This document shows positions 49,203 through 58,010 of a stretch of 64,000 nt of DNA, piece after piece (position 1 is the first letter of the stretch; the number at the start of each line of letters is the position of its first letter). The notes below the pieces were generated by a model that had not been told where the DNA came from, did no database searches, and was given only the letters and a program-made list of their open reading frames with translations. The translations under genes were made by a program, and so were the position numbers. The DNA comes from Acidovorax carolinensis. GTDB lineage: Bacteria; Pseudomonadota; Gammaproteobacteria; Burkholderiales; Burkholderiaceae_C. Where the stretch lies: NCBI RefSeq assembly GCF_002157145.1, contig NZ_CP021361.1, positions 1,674,001-1,738,000 on the forward strand. Direction: 5' to 3'.

Positions 49203-49574
49203 TCACGAATCGCGCTCGACCGAGGCCGTGCTGCGGCTCAGGCTGGGGGGCACATCGCTGCCCGTACGCCGCGCGCGGAACAGGGCGGCACGCATGAGGA
49301 AGATGTTGGTCACGGGCACCGTGATGGCCACGAACAGCGCGATCAGCAGGGAGTGCAGTGCCAGGCCCTCTCCCTGTAGCGAAAAATACACGATGGTGCC
49401 GTGCATGATGCACCAGCAACCCATGGTGGCAATGATGGACGGCGCGTGCACGCGCTCGAAATAGGTTTGCAGGCGCAGCAACCCCCAGGAGCCCAGTAGC
49501 GCAATGGCTGCGCCCGCCAGCACCAGTACCGCGATGGTGATTTCTGCCCACAGCGGCAGCGCGGCATCGGTCAT
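49203..49574 (-). CDS. mnhG: Na+/H+ antiporter subunit G
   Basis: 123 residues, three membrane segments. GSWGLLRLQTYFERVHAPSI and TVPVTNIFLMRAALFR are typical of MnhG/MrpG. Last gene of the mnhACDEFG operon; it overlaps mnhF by four bases. The Mrp/Mnh complex is a multisubunit secondary Na+(Li+,K+)/H+ antiporter in the inner membrane. Confidence 0.92.
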   Translation of the reverse strand: MTDAALPLWAEITIAVLVLAGAAIALLGSWGLLRLQTYFERVHAPSIIATMGCWCIMHGTIVYFSLQGEGLALHSLLIALFVAITVPVTNIFLMRAALFRARRTGSDVPPSLSRSTASVERDS

Positions 49575-49852
49575 TCGATCACCTCGCCGCGCAGCAGGAA
49601 TTTGGCCATGGCCGTCGTGCCGACAAAGCTGAACAGCGCGATCAGCAGCGCCCCCTCGAAATACGCGCTGCTGCCATAGTGAATGCCCAGCACCAGCGCC
49701 AGCAGCATGCCGTTGAGGTACATGCAGTCAAGGGCCAGCACGCGGTCTTGTGCCGAGGGGCCCTTGAGCATCCGCACCAGGGCGAGCACCATGGCCAGCA
49801 CCAGCATGCCCAGGGCAATGGGCAGGGCCCAGGAAAGAACGGGGTGGTTCAC
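49571..49852 (-). CDS. mnhF: Na+/H+ antiporter subunit F
   Basis: 93 residues, three membrane segments, with the family core MLKGPSAQDRVLALDCMYLN and YFEGALLIALFSFVGTTAMA. It overlaps both neighbours by four bases, so translation of mnhE-F-G is coupled. Confidence 0.92.
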   Translation of the reverse strand: MNHPVLSWALPIALGMLVLAMVLALVRMLKGPSAQDRVLALDCMYLNGMLLALVLGIHYGSSAYFEGALLIALFSFVGTTAMAKFLLRGEVIE

Positions 49853-50337
49853 TCAAAAATCTCCATCAACGGCCGCTCGTAGTACTGCTTGACGTGGTCG
49901 ATCAGGGTCTGCGGGTCGTCCACCTCCAGGGCGTGCAGCATGAGCATCGAGCGGTCCAGCGAGAGCTCGGCCCAGGCCGTGCCGGGCGTGATGCAGACGA
50001 TCATGGCCAGCACGGCCAGCGCATTGGGGTCGCGCAGTTCCAGCGGAATAAGCACAAAGTTGGCGCCATGGCGCGGTCGCCGGGGAGAAAGCAGCAGGCG
50101 CGCTACGGCAATGTTCGATGCCACCGTGTCGGCCACCACCGTAAAGCCCAGCCGCAGCACCGTGCCCGGGCGACGGATACGCACCGGCAACGGCCGCAGC
50201 CCGCGCGTGAACAACGGGATCAGCCATGCCAGCAACAGCGCCAGCACCAGGTTGCCGGGGCTGAGTGACTGGTTGAGCAGCAGCCATAGCAAGAACAGCG
50301 CAGCCGACAGCAGGGGGGCGGGCAGCAGGCGCTTCAT
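49849..50337 (-). CDS. mnhE: Na+/H+ antiporter subunit E
   Basis: 162 residues from ATG 50337 (MKRLLPAPLLSAALFLLWLL), overlapping mnhD by four bases; the longer open frame is antisense read-through. Family features: VVADTVASNIAVARLLLSPR, LRDPNALAVLAMIVCITPGT and AELSLDRSMLMLHALEVDD. Two N-terminal membrane segments and a cytoplasmic tail. Confidence 0.92.
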   Translation of the reverse strand: MKRLLPAPLLSAALFLLWLLLNQSLSPGNLVLALLLAWLIPLFTRGLRPLPVRIRRPGTVLRLGFTVVADTVASNIAVARLLLSPRRPRHGANFVLIPLELRDPNALAVLAMIVCITPGTAWAELSLDRSMLMLHALEVDDPQTLIDHVKQYYERPLMEIFE

Positions 50338-52067
50338 GGGGCCTCCCGGGGCAGATTGGCACGGTCCGGTGTGACCGGACCAGGAACCGGCTTTGCCTGC
50401 ATCACGGCGCGGATGTAGGTGCCCGGCGAATGCAGGGCGTCGGCCGTGGCCTGGGTGAACTGCATCACGGGCCCGGCGATCACGGTCAGTGCAATGCACA
50501 GCGCCAGCAGCACGGCGATGGGCAGGCCTTCCAGCACCCGGAGCTGCGGTGCAACGCGTTCATGGGTGGCCCAAAAGTGGCGGATGCCGGCCCGCGAGAG
50601 GGCAATCAGCGCCAGCAGGCCGGTGGCAATCATCAGGGCAAACAGCGTCCAGCCCGGCACGCCCGGCTGGGTTCCCGCCGAAGAGGCCAGGCCCAGCGGG
50701 TTGAGCAGGGCGCTGAGCATGGCGACCTTGCCGACAAAGCCCGACAGCGGCGGCAGGCCGGCAATCACCAGCGTGCAGACAAGAAAGGCCAGGCCCAGCA
50801 GGGCGGCGGCAGCGGGGATCACGCGGCCGATCAGCACTTCCTCATCCTCGTCGAGGTTCAGCCCCTCGGTGGGGACGAGTTCGGCGTTGAGAAAGGGTGC
50901 GTTGTCGGCCTGCTCGAACGGTGCGTAGCTGGCGCCGTCGTTGCGCCAGCGGTCGATCAGGTCGGCAGTCAGGAACAGGGCGCTGACGGCCAGCGTGGAG
51001 CTGGGCAGGTAATACAGCAGCCCGGCCGTGAGCAGGTTCTGGCCAAAGCCCGCCGCGGCCAGCAGGGTGCCGGATGACAGGATGGCCGCAAACCCCGCCA
51101 GGTGCGTCAGGCGCTGCGAGCCCAGCATGCCCACGGCACCAAAGCCCATGGTCAGCATGCCGCCGACGATCAGCCACAGGCTGCCGAACAGGGCCGAGGC
51201 GCCGGCCTCGCTGCTGAACAGCAGGGTCCACAGCCGCAAGATGGTGTAGATGCCTACCTTGGTCATCAGCGCAAACAGCGCGCCCACCGGCGCTGTGGCG
51301 GCGCTGTAGGCGGGCACGAGCCAGAAGTTGAGCGGCCACACGGCGGCCTTGATGAGGAATGCCGTGGCCAGGATGGCGGCGGCCGCGTGCAGCAGGCCGC
51401 GGTCGGCAGCGGCCACCAGTGGAATGGTCTGCGCCAGATCGGCCATGTTCAGCGTGCCGGTGATGCCGTACAGCATCGACACGCCCACCAGGAACAGCGA
51501 GGACGCTGCCAGGTTGATGGCGATGTAGTGCAGCCCCGCCTGCACACGCGGCCGGCCCGAGCCATGCAGGAGCAGGCCGTAGGACGCGGCCAGCATGATC
51601 TCGAAGAACACGAACAGGTTGAACAGGTCGGCCGTGAGAAAGGCGCCCGCCAGGCCCATGAGCTGGAACTGGAACAGCGGATGGAAATGCACGCCCGCAC
51701 GGTGCCAGCGGGCCCCCGCAAACACGATGGAGGCCAGGGCAACCACGCTGGTCAGCACCAGCATCATGGCCGAGAGACGGTCCAGGGCCAGCACGATGCC
51801 GAACGGCGCCTGCCAGTTGGCCGCCAGGTACACGCCCATGCTGCTGGTGGCACCGGGCTGGTCGGACCACAGCAACAGGGCCAGCGCCACCAGCAGGCCA
51901 AGCGCGGTGGAAAGCACGTTGAGGGTGAGCTTCAGGCGATGGTGCTCCTCGCGCATCAGCAGCATGAGTGCGGCCGTGAGCAGGGGCAGGGCGATGGGGG
52001 CCAGCATCAGGTGCGGCATCAGTGCCGAGGTTGCTTGCACCACCAGTGCGGTCAGGCCTTCGGTCAT
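50334..52067 (-). CDS. mnhD: Na+/H+ antiporter subunit D
   Basis: 577 residues from ATG 52067 (MTEGLTALVVQATSALMPHL). It is homologous to proton-pumping NADH dehydrogenase subunits: LVLTSVVALASIVFAGARWH, NLFVFFEIMLAASYGLLLHG, LIKAAVWPLNFWLVPAYSAA (key lysine), LMTKVGIYTILRLWTLLF and GLPPLSGFVGKVAMLSALLN. About 14 membrane segments, longer than usual at the C-terminus owing to a hydrophilic insert around residues 410-450 (NLDEDEEVLIGRV). Confidence 0.93.
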   Translation of the reverse strand: MTEGLTALVVQATSALMPHLMLAPIALPLLTAALMLLMREEHHRLKLTLNVLSTALGLLVALALLLWSDQPGATSSMGVYLAANWQAPFGIVLALDRLSAMMLVLTSVVALASIVFAGARWHRAGVHFHPLFQFQLMGLAGAFLTADLFNLFVFFEIMLAASYGLLLHGSGRPRVQAGLHYIAINLAASSLFLVGVSMLYGITGTLNMADLAQTIPLVAAADRGLLHAAAAILATAFLIKAAVWPLNFWLVPAYSAATAPVGALFALMTKVGIYTILRLWTLLFSSEAGASALFGSLWLIVGGMLTMGFGAVGMLGSQRLTHLAGFAAILSSGTLLAAAGFGQNLLTAGLLYYLPSSTLAVSALFLTADLIDRWRNDGASYAPFEQADNAPFLNAELVPTEGLNLDEDEEVLIGRVIPAAAALLGLAFLVCTLVIAGLPPLSGFVGKVAMLSALLNPLGLASSAGTQPGVPGWTLFALMIATGLLALIALSRAGIRHFWATHERVAPQLRVLEGLPIAVLLALCIALTVIAGPVMQFTQATADALHSPGTYIRAVMQAKPVPGPVTPDRANLPREAP

Positions 52068-52137
52068 GGGGTGACCCCGGTGCGCGGCGCGGCGGCGCGG
52101 GCAGGGCGCCGAGCGTGCGGGGAATGCGGCGCGGTGT

Positions 52138-52503
52138 TCATGGCATCTCCTGCAGGTCGCGGGCGCTGCTGCCGTCCACATGGTCGGTGCCCGACATGCC
52201 GCGGGAGGCCAGCAGTACCACCAGAAACAGGGCCGTCATGGCAAAGCCGATGACGATGGCCGTGAGCACCAGCGCCTGCGGCATGGGATCGGCGTAGTGC
52301 GCCAGATCATGCGGCAGGCCGGGCCGCAGCACCGGCTCCTTGTCGATCGCCAGGCCCAGTCGGCCCATGCTGAAGATGAACAGGTTGACGGCATACGACA
52401 GCAGCGACAGCCCCATGATGACCTGGAAGGTGCGTGGGCGCAGCAGCAGCCACACGCCCGAGCCTGTGAGCACGCCGATGGCGATGACCAGAACGATTTC
52501 CAT
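52138..52503 (-). CDS. mnhC: Na+/H+ antiporter subunit C
   Basis: 121 residues, three membrane segments, NuoK-like: GVWLLLRPRTFQVIMGLSLL, SYAVNLFIFSMG, DPMPQALVLTAIVIGFAMTA with the conserved PQALVLTAIVI. It overlaps the mnhA stop by one base; a 70-bp gap separates it from mnhD. Confidence 0.93.
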   Translation of the reverse strand: MEIVLVIAIGVLTGSGVWLLLRPRTFQVIMGLSLLSYAVNLFIFSMGRLGLAIDKEPVLRPGLPHDLAHYADPMPQALVLTAIVIGFAMTALFLVVLLASRGMSGTDHVDGSSARDLQEMP

Positions 52504-55454
52504 CAGCGGGTGGCCTCCTGTGCGGATGTGTGGTCGGCATCGCGCTCGGCCGCTTCTTCGGCCAGGCGGGCGTGATAGCGGTGGCCGCGCACCGATTGGT
52601 GGGCAATGGCTGTGAGGATCAGCAAGGTGGAGCCCACCACCAGCGTGAAAACGCCGATGTCAAAGAACATGGCGCTGGCGACATGGATGTCGCCCAGCAG
52701 CGGCAGCGTCAGGTGGAAGGTGTGGCTGGTGAGAAACGGATAGCCCACCACGATCGCGCCGAGCCCCGTGGCCAGGGCGAAGAGCAGGCCGGTGCCGATC
52801 CAGCGCCGGGGGAGCAGCGGCATATGGGCCTCGACCCAGTGTGTGCCCGAGATGATGTATTGCAGCAGCAGCGCCACCGAAATCACCAGCCCCGCCACAA
52901 ATCCGCCACCGGGTTCGTTGTGCCCGCGCATGAACAGGTAGAACGCCACCACGGTGGCAAAGGGCAGCAGCAGGCGCACCAGCACGGCAGGCACCATCAG
53001 ATAGCCCACGGCAGTGTCGGTGGCGTGGCGCGGATTGAGCAGGTCGGTTTGCAGGTCGGCCGGCAAGTTGCGCTGCTGCTCGGGCAGGTCCATCGTTTCG
53101 CGCGCGGGGCGAAAGCGCCGCAGCAGTGCATATACGGTGAGGGCCACCACGCCCAGCACCACGATTTCACCAAAGGTGTCAAAACCGCGAAAATCCACCA
53201 GCATCACGTTGACCACGTTGGTGCCGCCGCCCTGGCTCAAGGCATTTTCCAGGAAGAAGGTGGACGTGCTGTCGGGAAAGGGGCGGCTCATCATGGCAAA
53301 GGCCAGCCAGGCCATGCCGCCGCCGGCTGCCAGCGCCAGCGCCATGTCGCGCTGGCGGCGCCAGCGGGTGGTGGCCTGCTCGGCAGAGGTGGCAACACGC
53401 AGGGTTTCGTCGCGTTTGGGTAGCCAGCGCAGGCCCAGCAGGATGAGCACCGTGGTCACGATCTCGACCACGATCTGTGTCAGTGCCAGGTCGGGCGCCG
53501 AGAACCACAGAAACGTGATGCAGGTGCAAAGTCCTGCTCCACCCGCCAGCGTGAGCGCCGCCAGGCGGTGGTATTTGGCCTGCCAGGCGGCCGCTACGGC
53601 GCAGACCATGCCCACGGCCCAGAGCAGCGCGAACGCGGGCGACAGCGGCAGCATGCTGCGCTGGCCCAGTTGCACACCCTGGCTCCACAGCGGAAGAGCG
53701 CCCGCGGCCAGCGCCGCGCTCACCAGCCACAGCATCTGCCACTGCAGGCGCTGGGTGGACAGCATGCGCCGGCCGTTGCGCCCCATTTGCGTGAACAGGG
53801 CCAGGCCGCCGTCAAACAGGCGCCGCCCCTGGATGTGGTGCATGAGCGGCGGCGCATCCACCTGGCCGGCGGCTCGCAGCGCCCGCAGCGCCAGATACAG
53901 CACGATGCCGCCGCCCAGGGCCACCAGGCTCATGACGAAGGGCGTGTTGAAGCCGTGCCACACAGCGAGGCTGAAGGCCGGCAGTTCTCCGCCCACCACG
54001 GGCCTTGCCGCCGCATCCAGAAAGCGGCCCACGGACCAGGCCGGCAGCATGCCCACCACGAGGCAGGCCAGCACCAGCAATTCGACCGGCACGCGCATCC
54101 AGTGCGGGGGTTCGTGCGGCGGGTGGGGCAGATCGGTGGCCGGCGGGCCAAAGAACACATCGACCGTGAAGCGCAGCGAATAGGCCACGCTGAACATGCC
54201 CGCCACGGTGGCGGCAACGGGCAGCAAAGCGGCTACCAGCGGCGTGGTGTCCACGAACACCGTTTCGGCGAAGAACATCTCCTTGGACAGGAAGCCATTG
54301 AGCAGCGGCACGCCCGCCATCGCGGCGCTGGCCACCATGGCCAGCGTGGCGGTGACCGGCATCATGGTGCGCAGCCCCGACAGGCGCCGGATGTCGCGCG
54401 TGCCGCTTTCGTGGTCCACGATGCCGGCGGCCATGAACAGCGAGGCCTTGAAGGTGGCGTGGTTCATGATGTGAAAGACGGCGGCCACGGCGGCCAGCGG
54501 GCTGTTCAGGCCCAGCAGCAGGGTGATGAGGCCCAGGTGCGAAATGGTCGAGTAGGCAAGCAGGCCCTTGAGGTCGTTCTGGAACATCGCCGCATAACCG
54601 CCCACCAGCAGCGTGGCCAGGCCCGCGCCGCCCACCAGCCAGAACCAGGGCTCGGTGCCGCCCATCACGGGCCACATGCGGGCCAGCAGAAACACGCCGG
54701 CCTTCACCATGGTGGCCGAGTGCAGATAGGCCGAAACGGGCGTGGGCGCGGCCATGGCATTGGGCAGCCAGAAGTGAAACGGAAACTGCGCGCTCTTGGT
54801 GAAGGCGCCCAGCAGCAACAGGACGAGGGCCGTGAGGTACAGCGGATGGTTGCGCACCTGCTCGCCGGCTGCGAGCACATGATCGAGGTCGTAGCTGCCC
54901 ACGATGCGGCCGATGACCAGCATGCCGCCCAGCATGCACAGGCCGCCCGTGCCGGTCACGGTGAGCGCCATGCGTGCGCCGCGCCGCGCATCGCGCCGGT
55001 GGTGCCAGTAGCCAATCAGCAGGAAGGAAAACAGGCTGGTCAGTTCCCAGAAGAACGCCAGCTGGATGATGTTGCCCGCCAGCACCACGCCGGTCATCGC
55101 CCCCATGAAGGCGAGAAAAAACGAGAAGAAACGCGGCACCGGGTCGGCAGGCGACATGTAGTAGCGCGCATACAGCACCACCAGTGCGCCGATGCCCAGC
55201 ACCAGCATGCAGAACATCCACGCAAAGCCATCCATGCGGATGACCAGGTTCAGCCCCAGCGCCGGGAGCCATTCAATTTCCTGGCGCAGCACGCCGCCGT
55301 CGGCGATCTGGGGAAAGTAGAGCGCGGCCTGCACGGTGCAGAACAGGGCAATCAGCCCCGCCACGGTCGATTCGGTGTTGCGGGCATTTGCAGGCAATAC
55401 CGCCGCAAGGAAGCTGCCGATGAAGGGAAGAAGAATGAGGGTGATCAGGGGCAT
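52503..55454 (-). CDS. mnhA: Na+/H+ antiporter subunit A with fused subunit B
   Basis: 983 residues. The A part (1 to about 780) is NuoL-like: FWELTSLFSFLLIGYWHHRR, TKSAQFPFHFWLPNAMAAPT (conserved Lys and His), YLHSATMVKAGVFLLARMWP and NHATFKASLFMAAGIVDHES. The last roughly 190 residues are an MnhB domain (RLLLPFATVVAFYLFMRGHN, EPGGGFVAGLVISVALLLQY, FFDIGVFTLVVGSTLLILTA), so there is no separate mnhB gene. First gene of the operon; the region upstream (55455-55582) holds no other gene. Confidence 0.95.
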   Translation of the reverse strand: MPLITLILLPFIGSFLAAVLPANARNTESTVAGLIALFCTVQAALYFPQIADGGVLRQEIEWLPALGLNLVIRMDGFAWMFCMLVLGIGALVVLYARYYMSPADPVPRFFSFFLAFMGAMTGVVLAGNIIQLAFFWELTSLFSFLLIGYWHHRRDARRGARMALTVTGTGGLCMLGGMLVIGRIVGSYDLDHVLAAGEQVRNHPLYLTALVLLLLGAFTKSAQFPFHFWLPNAMAAPTPVSAYLHSATMVKAGVFLLARMWPVMGGTEPWFWLVGGAGLATLLVGGYAAMFQNDLKGLLAYSTISHLGLITLLLGLNSPLAAVAAVFHIMNHATFKASLFMAAGIVDHESGTRDIRRLSGLRTMMPVTATLAMVASAAMAGVPLLNGFLSKEMFFAETVFVDTTPLVAALLPVAATVAGMFSVAYSLRFTVDVFFGPPATDLPHPPHEPPHWMRVPVELLVLACLVVGMLPAWSVGRFLDAAARPVVGGELPAFSLAVWHGFNTPFVMSLVALGGGIVLYLALRALRAAGQVDAPPLMHHIQGRRLFDGGLALFTQMGRNGRRMLSTQRLQWQMLWLVSAALAAGALPLWSQGVQLGQRSMLPLSPAFALLWAVGMVCAVAAAWQAKYHRLAALTLAGGAGLCTCITFLWFSAPDLALTQIVVEIVTTVLILLGLRWLPKRDETLRVATSAEQATTRWRRQRDMALALAAGGGMAWLAFAMMSRPFPDSTSTFFLENALSQGGGTNVVNVMLVDFRGFDTFGEIVVLGVVALTVYALLRRFRPARETMDLPEQQRNLPADLQTDLLNPRHATDTAVGYLMVPAVLVRLLLPFATVVAFYLFMRGHNEPGGGFVAGLVISVALLLQYIISGTHWVEAHMPLLPRRWIGTGLLFALATGLGAIVVGYPFLTSHTFHLTLPLLGDIHVASAMFFDIGVFTLVVGSTLLILTAIAHQSVRGHRYHARLAEEAAERDADHTSAQEATR

Positions 55455-55582
55455 GCGCGGGCAATTTTACGGGGCGGCCTGCTCCCGTCATTGAAAAGAC
55501 CATGCGTGCCCAGGCGTTTGCCCCGGGGTGCCGGTCCCCAAAGAAAACCCGCCGCAGCGGGCTTGGTGCCTGCGTGGGGCGC

Positions 55583-55896
55583 TTATTGTTTGGGAGCGCT
55601 GGCGGCAGCCCGCGTGGGGCCGCAGCAGAGGCCTTGAAGCCCCGGCCGTTCACCGTCATGCCTTCGGCAGAAAATTTGCCGGCATTGGCCTCGCCTACAC
55701 CGCGCACCCGCTGGATGAAGTCGTTCCAGTCCTTGAACGCACCGTGCTTGCGCTCTTCGATGATCTTGCCCGACAGGCCCGGCCCGATGCCCTTGATGCC
55801 GTCCAGTTCAGCGGCCGTAGCCTTGTTCACATCGACCGCTGCAAACGAGGCGGCGGCATAAAGCATGGCGACAAGGGCCAGTATTTTCTTCAGCAT
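55583..55896 (-). CDS. comEA: ComEA-type helix-hairpin-helix DNA-binding protein (one frameshift near 55619)
   Basis: 104 residues when one G is added to GGGG near 55617, giving AAAPTRAAASAPKQ and a stop at 55583; as read, the frame runs on to 55273 in non-homologous sequence. Signal peptide MLKKILALVAMLYAAASFA, then the double HhH of ComEA (VDVNKATAAELDGIKGIGPG, KDWNDFIQRVRGVGEANAGK). These proteins bind incoming DNA in the periplasm during competence, or are stand-alone HhH proteins of unknown role. No other competence genes lie nearby. Confidence 0.85.
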
Positions 55897-55997
55897 GGAT
55901 GGAGCTCCTGATGGATGAAGCGGCACGATGAAGCCGCGTGGTCATCATAGCCATGCCCGCCGCACACGCTGGATGACCACCTGCTCGTGCAGCCGGC

Positions 55998-57155
55998 TCA
56001 GAGCTCTTCGACCCGGCGCGCGGGGTAGCTGTCCCAGGTCTGGCAGCCCGGGCATTGCCAGAAATGCTGGCGGGCCTCGAAGCCGCAGGCTGCGCAGCGG
56101 TAGCGTGTGAGCGGTTTGACGGCATGGTCAAGCGCCCGCTGCACCTGGGGGTGGAACTCTTCGTGCTCCAGCCTTTCTTCTGCCAGCCACTTGGCGGCCG
56201 CCACCAGGGATTTTTCTTTGTCCAGATGCCGGACATACCACTGTCGCGCTGTGGCCTGCGCTGTGGCATCACGGGTCTGTAAGGCCACGATGCCTTCCAG
56301 AACATCCAGCGAAGGCGCCTCGGCGTAATGCGCTTGCAGCAATGCCTGCATCTCCGGCGCTGTGCCCGCTGCGATGGCCGCTTCGACCATCAGGGGCGTG
56401 GCCAGGGGCAGCGCGGCGGGAGACAGCCGGCTGAGTGCCTGCAGGGTGCCCAGGGCCGCACCGGTGTCACCCATCAGCTGCTGCAGCCGGGCGAGGTCGA
56501 TGCGGGCGCGGGCAGCGTCGGGCGCGGTGTCCACGGCCTGGTTCAGCAGGGCCAGAGCGCCAGCGCGGTCGTTGCTGGCAATGCAGGCTTGCGCCTGTTC
56601 GCACAGGTAATGCGCCTGACGGGTGCTGAAATCGCCTTGGCTGGCGTCGTGCATCTTGCGGGCAATGCCGGCGGCGTGGGGCCAGTCGCGCGAACGTTCG
56701 TAGATGGCCAGCAAGGCAAGGCGGGCCTGGCTCTCGAAGGGCGTGCCTTCCAGCTGGTTTAACGCCGCTTCGGCCCGGTCGAGCAGGCCGGCTTTCAGAA
56801 AATCGAGCGCCAGGGCGTGTTGGGCGCGCTCCCGGTCAGCGCGGGACAGGTCGCCGCGCGACAGCAGGTGTTCGTGCACCCGCACTGCGCGGTCGTATTC
56901 GCCCCGGCGGCGAAACAGGTTGCCCAGGGCAAAGTGCAGTTCGGAAGTGTCGGGGTCGTTCTGCACCGCTTCGATGAAGGCATCGATGGCCTGGTCCTGC
57001 TGCTCGTTGAGCAGAAAGTTCAGTCCCTTGAAATAGGCCTTGGGAGCACGGCGGTTTTCCGCCCGCAGCTGGCGCAGGTCAAAGCGCGACGCCAGCCAGC
57101 CGAGTACAAATGCCAGGGGCAAACCCAGCAGGATCCAGCTGATATCAAATTCCAT
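55998..57155 (-). CDS. lapB: Lipopolysaccharide assembly protein LapB (YciM)
   Basis: 385 residues from ATG 57155 (MEFDISWILLGLPLAFVLGW), one N-terminal anchor. TPR repeats fill residues about 40-330 (DPDTSELHFALGNLFRRRGE, RAQHALALDFLKAGLLDRAE), and a rubredoxin-like zinc domain ends the protein (YRCAACGFEARQHFWQCPGC). LapB works with FtsH to tune LpxC and LPS synthesis. It overlaps the end of lapA by 11 bp. Confidence 0.93.
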   Translation of the reverse strand: MEFDISWILLGLPLAFVLGWLASRFDLRQLRAENRRAPKAYFKGLNFLLNEQQDQAIDAFIEAVQNDPDTSELHFALGNLFRRRGEYDRAVRVHEHLLSRGDLSRADRERAQHALALDFLKAGLLDRAEAALNQLEGTPFESQARLALLAIYERSRDWPHAAGIARKMHDASQGDFSTRQAHYLCEQAQACIASNDRAGALALLNQAVDTAPDAARARIDLARLQQLMGDTGAALGTLQALSRLSPAALPLATPLMVEAAIAAGTAPEMQALLQAHYAEAPSLDVLEGIVALQTRDATAQATARQWYVRHLDKEKSLVAAAKWLAEERLEHEEFHPQVQRALDHAVKPLTRYRCAACGFEARQHFWQCPGCQTWDSYPARRVEEL

Positions 57156-57459
57156 GGGGGGGCAGCATTTCGGCGGACGATGGCGCGGTGGTTGGTGCGG
57201 GAGCGGTTGGCGCAGGCGATGGGCTTGCAGACACATCGGCGCGGCGCGCCGCCCGGCGGTGCTTCCACCAGCGGGGCACCATGCCCAGAACGCCCACCAC
57301 CAGGCCGGCAGCAAACGCGGTCAGCACCACCAGCACCAAAGGCGCACGCCACTGCGTGCCGAAGAAAAAATGCACGGTGGCGTCTTGCTGGTTGTTCAGC
57401 GCGAACGCAAACAGCGTAAAAAAAATGGCTGCCTTGAGCAGCCACAGGAGGTATTTCAT
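57145..57459 (-). CDS. lapA: LapA-domain (DUF1049) membrane protein
   Basis: 104 residues with two membrane segments (YLLWLLKAAIFFTLFAFALN, LVLVVLTAFAAGLVVGVLGM) and the LapA-typical NQQDATVHFFFGTQWRAPL between them, plus a Pro/Ala-rich tail. Coupled with lapB. Role in LPS assembly inferred from the pair. Confidence 0.9.
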   Translation of the reverse strand: MKYLLWLLKAAIFFTLFAFALNNQQDATVHFFFGTQWRAPLVLVVLTAFAAGLVVGVLGMVPRWWKHRRAARRADVSASPSPAPTAPAPTTAPSSAEMLPPHGI

Positions 57460-57550
57460 GGAGCTCCCCGGTGGTGGGGAGATTCTAAGAGCTTGCTCAT
57501 GGGACCTGGCCGCAATGGTGCGCGGCGGAGGTTACTCACGGGTTAAGCAT

Positions 57551-57601
57551 GATTTGTGCCGCAAGCGCTTATCCATCAAGCGCAAGCCGCTATCAAATTT
57601 G
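57551..57601 (+). repeat. Palindromic dispersed repeat, copy g
   Basis: Perfect stem GCGCTT-ATCCATC-AAGCGC followed by AAGCCGCTATCAAATTTGAA, between ihfB and lapA. Confidence 0.65.
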
Positions 57602-57614
57602 AAGTAATGGTCTC

Positions 57615-57920
57615 TCAAAGACCTTTTTCCAGCTCGGCCGTGCGCTGGTCCACGGATTCGCGAAGTGCCTTTCCTGGCTTGAAATGCGGCACGCGCTTTT
57701 CCGGAATGGCCACCGCCTCGCCACTGCGCGGGTTGCGGCCCATGCGGGGTGGGCGGTGGTTCACAGAAAAACTGCCAAAGCCCCGGATCTCGATGCGGTG
57801 CCCCCGCACCAGGGCGTCACCCACGGCGTCCAGTATGGTCTTGACGGCGAATTCGGCATCTCGGTGCGTCAGTTGACCAAAGCGGGCGGCCAGTTCTTCA
57901 ACGAGGTCGGAGCGGGTCAT
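57615..57920 (-). CDS. ihfB: Integration host factor beta subunit
   Basis: 101 residues from the ATG at 57920 ([20 protein letters not shown]), the customary IhfB start; ATG 57935 would add five residues. The DNA-binding arm is [20 protein letters not shown], the C-terminus [17 protein letters not shown] bends specific DNA sites for recombination and transcription. It follows rpsA, as in many proteobacteria. Confidence 0.95.
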   Translation of the reverse strand: MTRSDLVEELAARFGQLTHRDAEFAVKTILDAVGDALVRGHRIEIRGFGSFSVNHRPPRMGRNPRSGEAVAIPEKRVPHFKPGKALRESVDQRTAELEKGL

Positions 57921-57954
57921 GGAGTCTTGGGGCATGGCGGGGAATCAGGGGCTG

Positions 57955-57984
57955 AAAGAGAAGCGGGCGCACAAGGCGCCCGCT
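57955..57984 (-). terminator. Terminator-like hairpin between rpsA and ihfB
   Basis: Stem AGCGGGCGC/GCGCCCGCT with a 5-nt loop, followed on the minus strand by TCTCTTT. A second hairpin (CTGACCCGTT/AACGGTCAG) sits just before it. ihfB expression must read through or use its own promoter. Confidence 0.7.
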
Positions 57985-58010
57985 GTCTGACCGTTTAACG
58001 GGTCAGCGCT

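Larger units (their letters stand above)
49103..49831 (+). other. No plus-strand gene; downstream edge of oxoprolinase
   Basis: 49103-49202 holds only the dispersed repeat copy f and unannotated sequence; the remainder belongs to mnhG and mnhF on the other strand. Confidence 0.5.

Noticed and set aside
53568..55637. 689-residue plus-strand open frame
   Set aside because: Histidine/glutamine-rich shadow of mnhA; no family resemblance.
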